A stretch of 7,871 nt of DNA from Alphaproteobacteria bacterium MarineAlpha10_Bin3 (lineage in GTDB: Bacteria; Pseudomonadota; Alphaproteobacteria; UBA8366; GCA-2717185). Positions within the stretch are counted from its first letter, which is position 1; every line of letters begins with the position of its first letter. The notes under the pieces are model-generated. The model saw only the letters and a program-made list of their open reading frames with translations, was not told the DNA's origin and made no database searches. The stretch lies in the NCBI GenBank assembly GCA_002937525.1, contig PTKA01000052.1, positions 1-7,871 of the forward strand, in the 5' to 3' direction. Below are positions 1 to 6,551 of this stretch, piece after piece. The position numbers and the translations under genes were made by a program.

Positions 1-321
1 GGCCCGCCGGTGCTGGAATTCACCGAAAACCCGGATATCCTGAAGACCCTGGCGGCGGCGGGGTGCGGGCGGCTGGTGGTCGGGTTTGCCGCCGAGACGC
101 AACATATCGTCGAGAATGCGCGCAAGAAGCGCCTTGCCAAGAATTGCGACTGGATGCTGGCGAACGATGTTTCGCCCGGCACGGGCACGTTTGGCGGCGA
201 CGCCAATACGATCCATCTGATCGACGCGGCCAGCGAGGAATCCTGGCCGGCCATGACCAAACAACAGGTCGCCGAACGGCTTGTCGCGCGGATCGCGGAA
301 TTTTTCGAAGATAAGGCATGA
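1..321 (+). CDS. coaBC: CoaBC (Dfp) C-terminal end, phosphopantothenoylcysteine synthetase domain; 5' partial
   Basis: The frame is open from base 1 (GGC CCG CCG GTG) and ends at TGA 319-321, so this is the last ~106 residues of a longer protein cut by the window edge. CoaBC makes 4'-phosphopantetheine in coenzyme A biosynthesis: CoaB joins cysteine to phosphopantothenate using CTP, and CoaC decarboxylates the product. Visible CoaB signatures are the NPDIL motif, the LVVGFAAET block, the lysine-rich [11 protein letters not shown] segment that corresponds to the nucleotide-binding lysine motif, and LANDVS followed by [11 protein letters not shown]. This is the normal C-terminus of the family and nothing looks broken. 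Its stop codon overlaps the dut start by four bases (ATGA), and coaBC-dut adjacency is common in proteobacteria, including E. coli. The ORF-like GTG at position 10 is internal and not the true start. Confidence 0.95.
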   Translation, partial: GPPVLEFTENPDILKTLAAAGCGRLVVGFAAETQHIVENARKKRLAKNCDWMLANDVSPGTGTFGGDANTIHLIDAASEESWPAMTKQQVAERLVARIAEFFEDKA

Positions 322-776
322 CCCCGGTCACGGTCGCCATTCGCCGCTTGCCCCATGCCGGCGATCTGCCGCTGCCCGACTATGCGACGGCCGACAGTGC
401 CGGGCTCGATCTGCTGGCCGCCGTGGACAAGACGCAGACCCTGGCTCCGGGCGCCCGCATGCTGGTGCCGACCGGGCTGGCGATTGCGTTGCCGGGCGGG
501 CTCGAAGCACAGGTGCGGCCACGCTCGGGGCTGGCGCTGAAGCACGGCGTCACCGTATTGAACGCTCCGGGCACGGTGGACGCCGATTACCGCGGCGAGG
601 TCGGGGTCATTCTGGCCAATCTGGGCGCCGAACCCTTCGCCATCACGCGCGGCATGCGGATTGCGCAGATGGTGATCGCGCCGGTCACGCGGATCGTGTG
701 GAAAGTGCTGGACGAGTTGCCGGCGACGGTGCGCGGTGCTGGCGGGTTCGGATCGACGGGAACGCAAGGAAGGTAG
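318..776 (+). CDS. dut: Deoxyuridine 5'-triphosphate nucleotidohydrolase (dUTPase)
   Basis: This 152-residue protein has the usual length of a trimeric dUTPase, the cytoplasmic enzyme that hydrolyses dUTP to dUMP and pyrophosphate, keeping uracil out of DNA and supplying dUMP for thymidylate synthesis. All five family motifs are present in order: SAGLDLLAA (27-35), [11 protein letters not shown] (67-77), [15 protein letters not shown] (82-96) with the motif 3 aspartates 88 and 90, [10 protein letters not shown] (111-120), and the flexible C-terminal [10 protein letters not shown] (139-148) that closes over the nucleotide. The ATG at 318 overlaps the coaBC stop as ATGA, implying translational coupling. 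The gene ends in TAG at 774-776, five bases before the next start, so the downstream regulator's ribosome binding site lies inside the dut tail. Identification is secure. Confidence 0.97.
   Translation: MTPVTVAIRRLPHAGDLPLPDYATADSAGLDLLAAVDKTQTLAPGARMLVPTGLAIALPGGLEAQVRPRSGLALKHGVTVLNAPGTVDADYRGEVGVILANLGAEPFAITRGMRIAQMVIAPVTRIVWKVLDELPATVRGAGGFGSTGTQGR
766..773 (+). promoter_or_regulatory. Ribosome binding site for the Rrf2-family regulator
   Basis: The purine-rich AAGGAAGG lies inside the last codons of dut, seven bases before ATG 781. It decides the start: the same frame is open back to ATG 736, but that start would add 15 residues inside dut with no comparable Shine-Dalgarno, and the Rrf2 family begins with the LTKK-type sequence encoded from 781. 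Confidence 0.75.
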
Positions 777-780
777 GAAC

Positions 781-1236
781 ATGCTGCGGCTCACCAAGAA
801 GCTGATTTTCGCCATCGATGCGGTCGTCGATGTCGCCTACAACGCCGCCGAGACCCCGGTGCAAAGCAAGGAGATCGCGCAGCGCCAGGGCATTCCGCGC
901 CGCTATCTAGAACAGGTCCTGCAAAATCTGGTCAAGGCGGAAATCCTGTACGGCGTGCGCGGTCCGCGCGGCGGATACCGGCTGTCCCGCGAACGGCGGC
1001 GGATCTCGCTTGGCGAAATCACCCGCATCGTCGATCAGATGGAGGGAACCGCCGATCCGCTGGAGGAGCCGGTCGGCTCCGAGCTGGGCCGCGCGGTATT
1101 GCACCCGTTGTGGCTCGAACTACAGGAAAGTGCCATGAAGCGTCTCGACGAGGTCAGCATCGAAGATCTGTGCGCCCGCGCCCGCGCCGCCGGCGTGCAA
1201 TGCTCGGCCTCGGAAGTGTACGACTTCATGATTTGA
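781..1236 (+). CDS. Rrf2-family winged-helix transcriptional regulator (CymR-like, no Fe-S cysteines)
   Basis: This 151-residue protein has the Rrf2 layout. The N-terminal winged helix-turn-helix is followed by the recognition region [13 protein letters not shown] (38-50), the wing [12 protein letters not shown] (59-70) and the [15 protein letters not shown] segment (75-89), then a helical dimerisation tail. The cysteine cluster that binds the Fe-S centre in IscR (about residues 92-104) is absent, since the only cysteines are C131 and C141. It is therefore unlikely to be IscR. It resembles the Rrf2 members that sense cysteine status without a cluster, such as the CymR/CysK pair of Firmicutes. 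The following gene is a cysteine synthase only five bases away, which supports a role in cysteine or sulfur control (inference). No operator could be identified, and there is no intergenic room for one immediately upstream. Confidence 0.88.
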   Translation: MLRLTKKLIFAIDAVVDVAYNAAETPVQSKEIAQRQGIPRRYLEQVLQNLVKAEILYGVRGPRGGYRLSRERRRISLGEITRIVDQMEGTADPLEEPVGSELGRAVLHPLWLELQESAMKRLDEVSIEDLCARARAAGVQCSASEVYDFMI

Positions 1237-1241
1237 AAAAA

Positions 1242-2201
1242 GTGACCGCCTTGCCAAGCGAATTTCGCGGCCGGATCTACGACAGCGTCCTCGATACGGT
1301 CGGCGCCACGCCGATCGTGCGGCTTTCCAGGCTGATGGCCGATGCCGGGCTTGGCGCCGAACTGCTGGCCAAGCTGGAATTCTTCAATCCGATGGGGTCG
1401 GTCAAGGACCGGATCGGCCGGGCGATGATCGACGCGATGGAGCGCGAGGGTAAAATCGGGCCGAACACGGTCATTGTCGAACCGACATCGGGTAATACCG
1501 GGATCGCGCTGGCCTTCGTGTGCGCCGTGAAAGGCTATCGGCTGATCCTGACGATGCCGGAATCGATGTCGCTGGAGCGCCGCAAGATGCTGCTTCTCCT
1601 GGGCGCTGAAATCGAATTGACGCCGGCAAGGCTGGGCATGAAAGGTGCCATTGCGCGCGCCGTTGCGTTGCGCCAGGAGATCGGCGACGCGGTCATCCCG
1701 CAGCAGTTCGACAATCCGGCCAATCCGGCCGCGCACCGCGATACGACGGCGGAGGAAATCTGGCGCGACACCGGCGGTCGCCTCGACGTCATGGTCGCCG
1801 GTATCGGCACCGGCGGGACCGTGGCCGGTTGCGCCCCGGTGTTGAAGGCGCGCAACCCGGACTTCAAGCTCATCGCCGTCGAACCCGAGGACAGCCCGGT
1901 CTTGTCGGGCGGCCCGCCCGGCCCGCATAAAATTCAGGGGATCGGCCCCGGCTTCGTGCCCGAAATACTCGATACAGCACTGATCGACGAGGTTATTTCG
2001 ATCGCCAACGAAACCGCGTTTCGCACCGCGCGGAGCATGGCCCGGCTGGAAGGCCTGCCGGTCGGCATTTCGTCGGGTGCGGCGGTCGCGGCCGCACTTG
2101 AAGTCGCGGCGCGGCCGGAAATGGCCGGCAAGCGAATCCTGGTCATCATTCCGTCCTTCGCGGAACGCTACCTTTCGACCCCCCTGTTCGACGGCGTTTG
2201 A
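1242..2201 (+). CDS. cysK: Cysteine synthase (O-acetylserine sulfhydrylase), PLP-dependent
   Basis: The protein has 319 residues if started at GTG 1242, typical for the family. It is expected to replace the acetyl group of O-acetylserine with sulfide to make cysteine in the cytoplasm. Fold-type II PLP landmarks are all present: the PLP-binding lysine K55 in GSVKDRIG, the asparagine loop PTSGNTG (81-87), the phosphate loop GIGTGGT (187-193), and GISSGAA (275-281) with the serine that contacts the pyridine nitrogen. The C-terminal [10 protein letters not shown] is the usual ending. The frame is open much further upstream, inside the regulator gene, but the family's N-terminal [16 protein letters not shown] fits GTG 1242. 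TTG 1233, overlapping the regulator's TGA, is the alternative. No good Shine-Dalgarno is visible, so translation is probably coupled to the upstream gene. CysM or a cystathionine beta-synthase-like activity is possible, but the motifs favour CysK. Confidence 0.93.
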   Translation: MTALPSEFRGRIYDSVLDTVGATPIVRLSRLMADAGLGAELLAKLEFFNPMGSVKDRIGRAMIDAMEREGKIGPNTVIVEPTSGNTGIALAFVCAVKGYRLILTMPESMSLERRKMLLLLGAEIELTPARLGMKGAIARAVALRQEIGDAVIPQQFDNPANPAAHRDTTAEEIWRDTGGRLDVMVAGIGTGGTVAGCAPVLKARNPDFKLIAVEPEDSPVLSGGPPGPHKIQGIGPGFVPEILDTALIDEVISIANETAFRTARSMARLEGLPVGISSGAAVAAALEVAARPEMAGKRILVIIPSFAERYLSTPLFDGV

Positions 2202-2202
2202 T

Positions 2203-2988
2203 ATGCATGACGAGATTACCGACGATCAATTACTGCGCTACGCGCGCCATATCATCCTCGATGAGGTCGGCGAAGAAGGGCAGCTGCGCCTGCTGAATTC
2301 GCGTGTCCTGGTGGTTGGCGCGGGCGGGCTTGGCTCGCCGGTGCTGCTTTATCTGGCGGCGGCCGGGGTGGGCACGCTCGGCGTCATCGATTTCGACACG
2401 GTCGATATCTCTAACCTGCAACGCCAGATCATCCATGCCACCGACCGGGTCGGCGCGCTCAAGGTCGCCAGCGCCACGCAAACCATCCAGGCGGTCAATC
2501 CCGAAATCGTCGTTCACGAGCACACCATGCGGCTGGATGCGCAAAACGCCGCCGGCCTGATCGCGCAATACGATCTGGTGACCGATGGCAGCGATAATTT
2601 TGAGACCCGCTATCTGCTGAACGATGCCTGTCATTTTGCCGGCAAGACCCTGGTCGCCGGGGCCTTGCAGCGCTTCGAGGGACAGCTTTCCACCTTCAAG
2701 TCCCATCTTGGCGGCGACAATCCCTGCTACCGCTGCCTGTTCCCCACGCCACCGCCGCCCGGCTCGACGCCGCGCTGCGAGACGGCCGGCATATTCGGGT
2801 CGATCGCCGGCGTGATCGGCACCATGCAGGCGACCGAGATCCTGAAGGAACTGCTCGGTCTGGGGGACAGTCTTTCCGGCAGCCTGGTGCTGTATGACGC
2901 ACTGGGCACGAGTTTCCGCAAAATCCGCGTCCCGCCCGACCCGAATTGCGCGCTGTGCGGCCCCCAGGCGACGATCACGGGTCTTTGA
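2203..2988 (+). CDS. moeB: MoeB/ThiF/HesA-family adenylyltransferase (E1-like)
   Basis: This 261-residue E1-like enzyme adenylates the C-terminal glycine of a ubiquitin-like sulfur carrier (MoaD, ThiS or a CysO-type protein). Seen in sequence: the RYARHIILDEVGEEGQ start typical of the family, the nucleotide loop GAGGLG (39-44), DFDTVDISNLQRQ (63-75) with the conserved acidic and NLQRQ residues, K87 in the ALKVAS region, the DGSDNFETRYLLND stretch (128-141), two zinc-binding CxxC pairs (C175/C178 and C249/C252), and C192 in the RCETAG crossover loop. There is no C-terminal rhodanese domain, as also in E. coli MoeB and ThiF. ATG 2203 begins one base after the cysK stop; the longer open frame from 2077 lies within cysK. 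Adjacency to cysteine synthase suggests sulfur transfer, but molybdopterin and thiamine roles cannot be separated from sequence alone. The symbol is a family-level assignment. Confidence 0.9.
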   Translation: MHDEITDDQLLRYARHIILDEVGEEGQLRLLNSRVLVVGAGGLGSPVLLYLAAAGVGTLGVIDFDTVDISNLQRQIIHATDRVGALKVASATQTIQAVNPEIVVHEHTMRLDAQNAAGLIAQYDLVTDGSDNFETRYLLNDACHFAGKTLVAGALQRFEGQLSTFKSHLGGDNPCYRCLFPTPPPPGSTPRCETAGIFGSIAGVIGTMQATEILKELLGLGDSLSGSLVLYDALGTSFRKIRVPPDPNCALCGPQATITGL

Positions 2989-4315
2989 TTTTTTGCCGTG
3001 AGATCGCAACGAAACGGATCGACAGCAAGGTCACCGATACCGCGCTGGCGACGATGATGGCGCCAATCAGGCCGAGCGCGCCATGGTTCAGGGTGAAGGC
3101 GAAAATCCAGCCGGCCGGGATCATCACGACGAAGTAGGAAACGATGTGAATCGCGGTCGGCGCCCAGGTTTCGCCGGCCCCGCGCAGGGCGTTGGCGATC
3201 ACGGCTTGGCCGCCGTCGAAAATCAGCGCAAAGGCGGCAAAGGCGATCAACGGCGCTGTGGCGGTGGCGAGTCTGGCGTTATCGGTGAAAATCGCCGCGA
3301 TCGGGGCGGGAAACACCAAGAAAAATCCGCCGATGACGCCGAGAACCAGGATCACGAGGCCGAACCCGCTCCACGCCGCCATCGCCCGGTTCGGCCAATC
3401 CCGCCGGCCATGCGCGATACCGACGCGCACGCTGGTCGCCGATGCGATGCCGAGCGCGATCATGAACACCATGGCGAAAACGATATGCTGCACGGTATAG
3501 GCGGCCAGCGGCAGGGCGCCGAGGATTCCAGCGAAAAACCCGATCGCCGCGAAGGCCACCGATTCGATGCCGTAACTGGCGCCCGACGCCAGGCCGAACC
3601 GGCGATGCGCCCGCCCGCGCCGCCACCAGCCAGGCCCCAGCGGCGTCCGGACGGCGCATCTCTCCCGGTCGGTCATCCACCAGACATAGCCGATCAGCAT
3701 GGCCGCCATGGCGGTCCGCACCAGGGTCGTCGCCCAGGCGGCGCCATCCGCGCCGAGGGCCGGAAAGCCGCCATGGCCAAAGATCAGCAACCAGTTGCAA
3801 ACCACGTTCAGCCCGTTGGCGGCGATCATGACGATCATCGCCGGAACCGGGCGCCGCATTCCTTCGAGAAAGAACGCCGTCGTGGTGAACAGCAGCGTAC
3901 CCGGAACCCCCAGGCCGAGGATCGCAACCACGCCGCCGCCGCCGGCGGCGATGGCGGGCGGCTGGTTGGTCAGCACGAACAATTCCTCGCCAAACAGGCA
4001 AAGAATGAACCCGAACAGGCCGAGCAGAAGCGCATAGGGCAGCGACCGCCGCCAGATCGGCCCAGCCTCTTCGCGTTGCTCCCGGCCGACCGCATGGCTG
4101 GTCAGGACCAGGGTTCCGAACAGCAGGCCGATCCCGGTTATCGTGATGACGATGAAGGGGGCGGTGCCGATGCCGTAGAAGGCGACCTGGTCGATGTCGG
4201 TACGGCCCAGCATCGCGGTATCGACCGCCGCCATGACAAGAATGCCGGCCCGGGTGACCACGACGGGTGCTGCGAGCCGGATCGTTTCGGCCAGATGCCC
4301 GGATAGTCGGCTCAC
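2975..4315 (-). CDS. MATE-family multidrug/toxin efflux transporter (NorM-like)
   Basis: This 446-residue, very hydrophobic protein has the length and two-lobed pattern of MATE antiporters, inner-membrane proteins that expel cationic or organic compounds in exchange for Na+ or H+. The N-terminal helix LAAPVVVTRAGILVMAAVD followed by TAMLGRTD matches the start of the family's first helices. Around residues 160-180 the AANGLNVVCNWLLIFG segment is the typical 'N-x-x-L-N-w-l-l-i-f-G' end of the first lobe. A charged loop with WWRRGRAHRR separates the lobes, and the second lobe has the AIVANALRGAGET-like segment (here QAVIANALRGAGETW). About twelve membrane segments are expected. The start is a GTG at 4315, six bases after the dehydrogenase stop, with no clear Shine-Dalgarno, so it is probably co-translated. 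Its 3' end overlaps the convergent MoeB-like gene by 14 bases. The substrate is unknown. Confidence 0.92.
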   Translation of the reverse strand: MSRLSGHLAETIRLAAPVVVTRAGILVMAAVDTAMLGRTDIDQVAFYGIGTAPFIVITITGIGLLFGTLVLTSHAVGREQREEAGPIWRRSLPYALLLGLFGFILCLFGEELFVLTNQPPAIAAGGGGVVAILGLGVPGTLLFTTTAFFLEGMRRPVPAMIVMIAANGLNVVCNWLLIFGHGGFPALGADGAAWATTLVRTAMAAMLIGYVWWMTDRERCAVRTPLGPGWWRRGRAHRRFGLASGASYGIESVAFAAIGFFAGILGALPLAAYTVQHIVFAMVFMIALGIASATSVRVGIAHGRRDWPNRAMAAWSGFGLVILVLGVIGGFFLVFPAPIAAIFTDNARLATATAPLIAFAAFALIFDGGQAVIANALRGAGETWAPTAIHIVSYFVVMIPAGWIFAFTLNHGALGLIGAIIVASAVSVTLLSIRFVAISRQKIKDP

Positions 4316-4321
4316 GCCAAA

Positions 4322-5308
4322 TCAATACATGGTTTCGATGATGCGGTCGGGCGGCTTGTGGCCGTCGGCCAAAGTCTTGATGTTGATTACGACTTTTTCG
4401 CCCATGGCGATGCGGCCCTCGATCGTGGCCGAACTCATATGCGGCAGCAATACGACATTGTCGAGCGCCAGCAGCTTCGGGTTGACCGCCGGTTCGTTTT
4501 CGAAGACATCCAGCCCCGCCCCGGCGATCGCCCCCTCGCCCAGCAACTGGGTGAGCGCGCTTTCATCGACGACCTCGCCGCGGCTGGTATTGACGATATA
4601 GGCGTCGCTTTTGAGCAAGTGCAGCCGCCGGCGCGACAGCAGATGGTAGGTTGCCGGCGTATGCGGGCAATTGATCGACACGATGTCCATGCGGGCCAGC
4701 ATCTGGTCGAGGCTTTCCCAGTAGGTGGCTTCCAGTTCGGCTTCGATTTCGCCATGGACCCGGCGGCGGTTATGGTAATGGATCGACAGCCCGAAGCCGC
4801 GCGCGCGGCGCGCCACCGCCTGGCCGATGCGGCCCATGCCGACGATGCCCAGCCTTTTGCCCCCGATCCGGTGACCCAGCATCGTCGTCGGTCCCCAGCC
4901 GGTCCATTCGCCGGACCGGATCAGGCGCTCGCCTTCGGCCAGCCGCCGGGGCACGGCCAGGATCAGCGCCATCGTCATATCGGCGGTATCCTCGGTCAGT
5001 ACGCCGGGCGTGTTGGTCACGATGATCGAGCGCTGGTTCGCGGCGTTGAGGTCGATATGGTCGATCCCGGTGCCGAAGCTGGCGATCAGCTTGAGCTGTT
5101 CGCCGGCTTGCGCGATCAGCGCGCCGTCGATCCGGTCGGTGACCGTCGGGACCAGGACATCGGCTTCGCGCATCGCCGCCGCCAGGGCTTTGCTGGACAT
5201 CGGCGCGTCGTCGGGATTGAGCCGCGTTTCGAACAATTCCATCATGCGGGTTTCCGTCGCATCGGGCAGTTTGCGGGTCACGATGACGAGCGGTTTGGTC
5301 GAGGCCAT
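4322..5308 (-). CDS. D-2-hydroxyacid dehydrogenase, glyoxylate/hydroxypyruvate reductase-like
   Basis: This 328-residue protein belongs to the D-isomer-specific 2-hydroxyacid dehydrogenases, cytoplasmic enzymes that reduce 2-keto acids such as glyoxylate or hydroxypyruvate. The substrate-binding loop is SFGTGIDHID (77-86), the dinucleotide fold has GIVGMGRIG (154-162), and the catalytic triad is visible as R243 in NTSRGEVVDE, E272 in DVFENEP and H290 in LLPHMSSAT. The usual glycine of the PHIGSAT motif is replaced here by serine (PHMSSAT). At the end of the second strand of the Rossmann fold the sequence is YHNRRR (178-183), with no acidic residue, which favours NADP(H) over NAD(H) (inference). 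A good ribosome binding site (AAGGA) lies six bases before ATG 5308. It is the first gene of a two-gene unit with the MATE transporter. Exact substrate is not determinable here. Confidence 0.92.
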   Translation of the reverse strand: MASTKPLVIVTRKLPDATETRMMELFETRLNPDDAPMSSKALAAAMREADVLVPTVTDRIDGALIAQAGEQLKLIASFGTGIDHIDLNAANQRSIIVTNTPGVLTEDTADMTMALILAVPRRLAEGERLIRSGEWTGWGPTTMLGHRIGGKRLGIVGMGRIGQAVARRARGFGLSIHYHNRRRVHGEIEAELEATYWESLDQMLARMDIVSINCPHTPATYHLLSRRRLHLLKSDAYIVNTSRGEVVDESALTQLLGEGAIAGAGLDVFENEPAVNPKLLALDNVVLLPHMSSATIEGRIAMGEKVVINIKTLADGHKPPDRIIETMY

Positions 5309-5314
5309 GGTCGG

Positions 5315-5319
5315 TCCTT
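5315..5319 (-). promoter_or_regulatory. Ribosome binding site for the 2-hydroxyacid dehydrogenase
   Basis: On the minus strand AAGGA sits six bases upstream of ATG 5308, which supports that start codon. Confidence 0.7.
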
Positions 5320-5338
5320 GGGTGAAAAGCGCGCGGCG

Positions 5339-5367
5339 ATCATACCGCTTTCGCCGGGCGATGTCCT
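5339..5367 (-). promoter_or_regulatory. Candidate sigma-70-type promoter for the dehydrogenase/MATE unit
   Basis: Reading the minus strand, AGGACA (5367-5362) and TATGAT (5344-5339) are separated by exactly 17 bases. They match the -35 and -10 consensus hexamers at four and five of six positions. Transcription would start near 5332, giving a leader of about two dozen bases that contains the AAGGA site. The position within the 119-bp divergent gap fits. It is a pattern match only. Confidence 0.4.
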
Positions 5368-5370
5368 GCC

Positions 5371-5397
5371 TTGACCCGGCCCCGGCCGGGCGGTAAT
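5371..5397 (+). promoter_or_regulatory. Weak candidate promoter for the SH3-domain gene
   Basis: On the plus strand TTGACC (5371-5376) is a five-of-six match to a -35 hexamer. The best -10 candidate is GGTAAT (5392-5397), four of six with a short 15-base spacer. The match is poor, but the gene needs a promoter in this gap, which it shares back to back with the divergent dehydrogenase promoter. Confidence 0.2.
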
Positions 5398-5427
5398 GGA
5401 AGACCGATCCAAGGGGCTTATACAGAC

Positions 5428-5922
5428 ATGCAGTTTCTATTTGCGGGTTTGCTCATGGCGGCGGCCGTGCTGGCGCCGGCGGCGGGCAATGCCGGGGAAC
5501 ATTCCGCGGGGCCCACCGAAGCCATCCGGTTCGCATCATTGCGCGCAAAGGAAGTCAATGTCCGCGCCGGCCCCGGGGTCCGCTATCACGTCAAATGGGT
5601 GTTCGTGCGCAAGCGTTTGCCCGTCATGATCACCGCCGAATTCGAAAGCTGGCGCAAGATCCGCGATTCGCAAAAGGCCGAAGGCTGGGTTCACCGGGCG
5701 ATGCTGTCCGCCGCGCGCACCGTGATCGTCCAGGCCGACACCATGACTTTGCGCCGCCGCGCCAGCGAAAAGTCGCCGGCGGTGGCCCAGCTTGCGCCCG
5801 GCATGGTCGCCCGGATCGAACGCTGCGACGCGCAATGGTGCCGGGTTTCGGTGCGGGCCTATTCGGGCTGGTTGCGCCGCGACGGGTTGTGGGGCCTTGC
5901 GCCAAACGAAACCATGGAATGA
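5428..5922 (+). CDS. Exported protein with two bacterial SH3-like domains
   Basis: This 164-residue protein begins with a hydrophobic stretch (residues 2-19) and a plausible signal-peptidase site after GNA (20-22), so it is probably periplasmic. Two SH3b-like modules follow. The first (about 36-95) has the classic VNVRAGPG turn (43-50), a W in ESWRKI and a GWVH ending. The second (about 98-155) has TLRRRAS, WCRV and GWLRR. C133 and C138 in the second module (RCDAQWCRV) could form a disulfide. Such proteins are widespread in Alphaproteobacteria; they are thought to bind cell-wall or protein ligands, but no specific function is established. ATG 5428 has AAGGGG 11 bases upstream. An in-frame TTG at 5371 would add a 19-residue leader with several arginines; it is less likely but would supply the positive charge that the short signal lacks. 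Confidence 0.85.
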   Translation: MQFLFAGLLMAAAVLAPAAGNAGEHSAGPTEAIRFASLRAKEVNVRAGPGVRYHVKWVFVRKRLPVMITAEFESWRKIRDSQKAEGWVHRAMLSAARTVIVQADTMTLRRRASEKSPAVAQLAPGMVARIERCDAQWCRVSVRAYSGWLRRDGLWGLAPNETME

Positions 5923-5943
5923 CCGGTTAAACCAGGGCGGTCA
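5920..5943. repeat. Short inverted repeat spanning two convergent stop codons
   Basis: TGACCG (5920-5925) and CGGTCA (5938-5943) are perfect complements around a 12-base loop. The arms contain the TGA stops of the SH3 gene (+) and the DUF3501 gene (-). There is no T-run on either side and the stem is only six pairs, so a bidirectional terminator role is speculative. Confidence 0.3.
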
Positions 5944-6534
5944 GGCCGCAAAGTCACGCGCCAGCGCGGCGCGTATGTTTTCGGGCATGACCGCCATATG
6001 GCCATAGGTGCGGTGTGAAAATCCGACCAGGATTTCAGCCTCCGGCTGCCTGAACGCGGCGATCGCCGCATCGCTAAACGCAAAATGGATGAACTGCACC
6101 GAGGACGCCTTGCCATCGGCGTTGGTCCGGTCCAGGTCGGCTTCCGGCACGCCGGCGATTTGTTCGCCGGCCACGCGCATGAAAACGGTTTCCTCGATGC
6201 CGCCGGCGCGCGCCAGGAAGGCTTGCCGCCGGGCCTCGTCATTTATTTCGAACATCACCGTGCATACCAGTTCCCGCCCTTTGGGGATCAGCGGGTTATA
6301 GGCGTCGAGTTCGTCGTCGATTTGCGCCTCGCCGCCCTTTTCGATGTGCAGCATTTCGTGAATCTGCCACCACATCGTGTCGTAACACTCGAAATAGCAG
6401 GTCGCGAAGGGGCCGACTTTGAGCCGGCGATGGCGCTTGAGCGCGCTGATCTCGGTGCGTTTGGCGGCGCGGACGGCGGCGAAATCGGCCGGCGGCATGA
6501 TATCGGCGCGGGTGATCTGGGTTCGGTCGGTCAT
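5941..6534 (-). CDS. DUF3501 family protein
   Basis: This 197-residue soluble protein of unknown function matches the DUF3501 family as I remember it. The N-terminal RADIMPPADFAAVRAAKR segment leads to the conserved aromatic and acidic core FECYDTMWWQIHEMLHIE (48-65), then DELDAYNPLIPKGREL and, near the C-terminus, HRTYGHMAVMPENIRAAL. No membrane segments or signal peptide are seen. C46 and C50 precede the core, but no metal-binding pattern is clear. The start at ATG 6534 is chosen because AAGG (minus strand, 6546-6543) lies eight bases upstream and the family starts here; the open frame further upstream is inside the Fe-S gene. It follows the GlpC-like gene by 17 bases. In many proteobacteria this pair sits behind a rubrerythrin gene, suggesting a redox or peroxide-related role (known context, function unproven). 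Confidence 0.88.
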   Translation of the reverse strand: MTDRTQITRADIMPPADFAAVRAAKRTEISALKRHRRLKVGPFATCYFECYDTMWWQIHEMLHIEKGGEAQIDDELDAYNPLIPKGRELVCTVMFEINDEARRQAFLARAGGIEETVFMRVAGEQIAGVPEADLDRTNADGKASSVQFIHFAFSDAAIAAFRQPEAEILVGFSHRTYGHMAVMPENIRAALARDFAA

Positions 6535-6551
6535 ATAAGTTGCCTTAACGG

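Noticed and set aside
1035..1928. Minus-strand open frame (297 codons) opposite the regulator and cysK
   Set aside because: Composition is that of an antisense shadow, and it crosses the boundary of two well-supported plus-strand genes.
2230..3009. Minus-strand open frame opposite the MoeB-like gene
   Set aside because: No domain is recognisable and the plus strand has full E1-like motifs.
3083..4306. Long plus-strand open frame (407 codons) opposite the MATE gene
   Set aside because: It is rich in Arg, Gly, Asp, His and Gln with no recognisable domain, and is explained by the GC-rich codon pattern of the hydrophobic protein on the other strand.
4358..5374. Long plus-strand open frame (338 codons) opposite the 2-hydroxyacid dehydrogenase
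   Set aside because: Same antisense artefact; the minus strand has a complete family signature with catalytic residues and a ribosome binding site.
5920..5943. Inverted repeat as a rho-independent terminator
   Set aside because: Only six base pairs, long loop and no T-tract; kept only as a low-confidence repeat.
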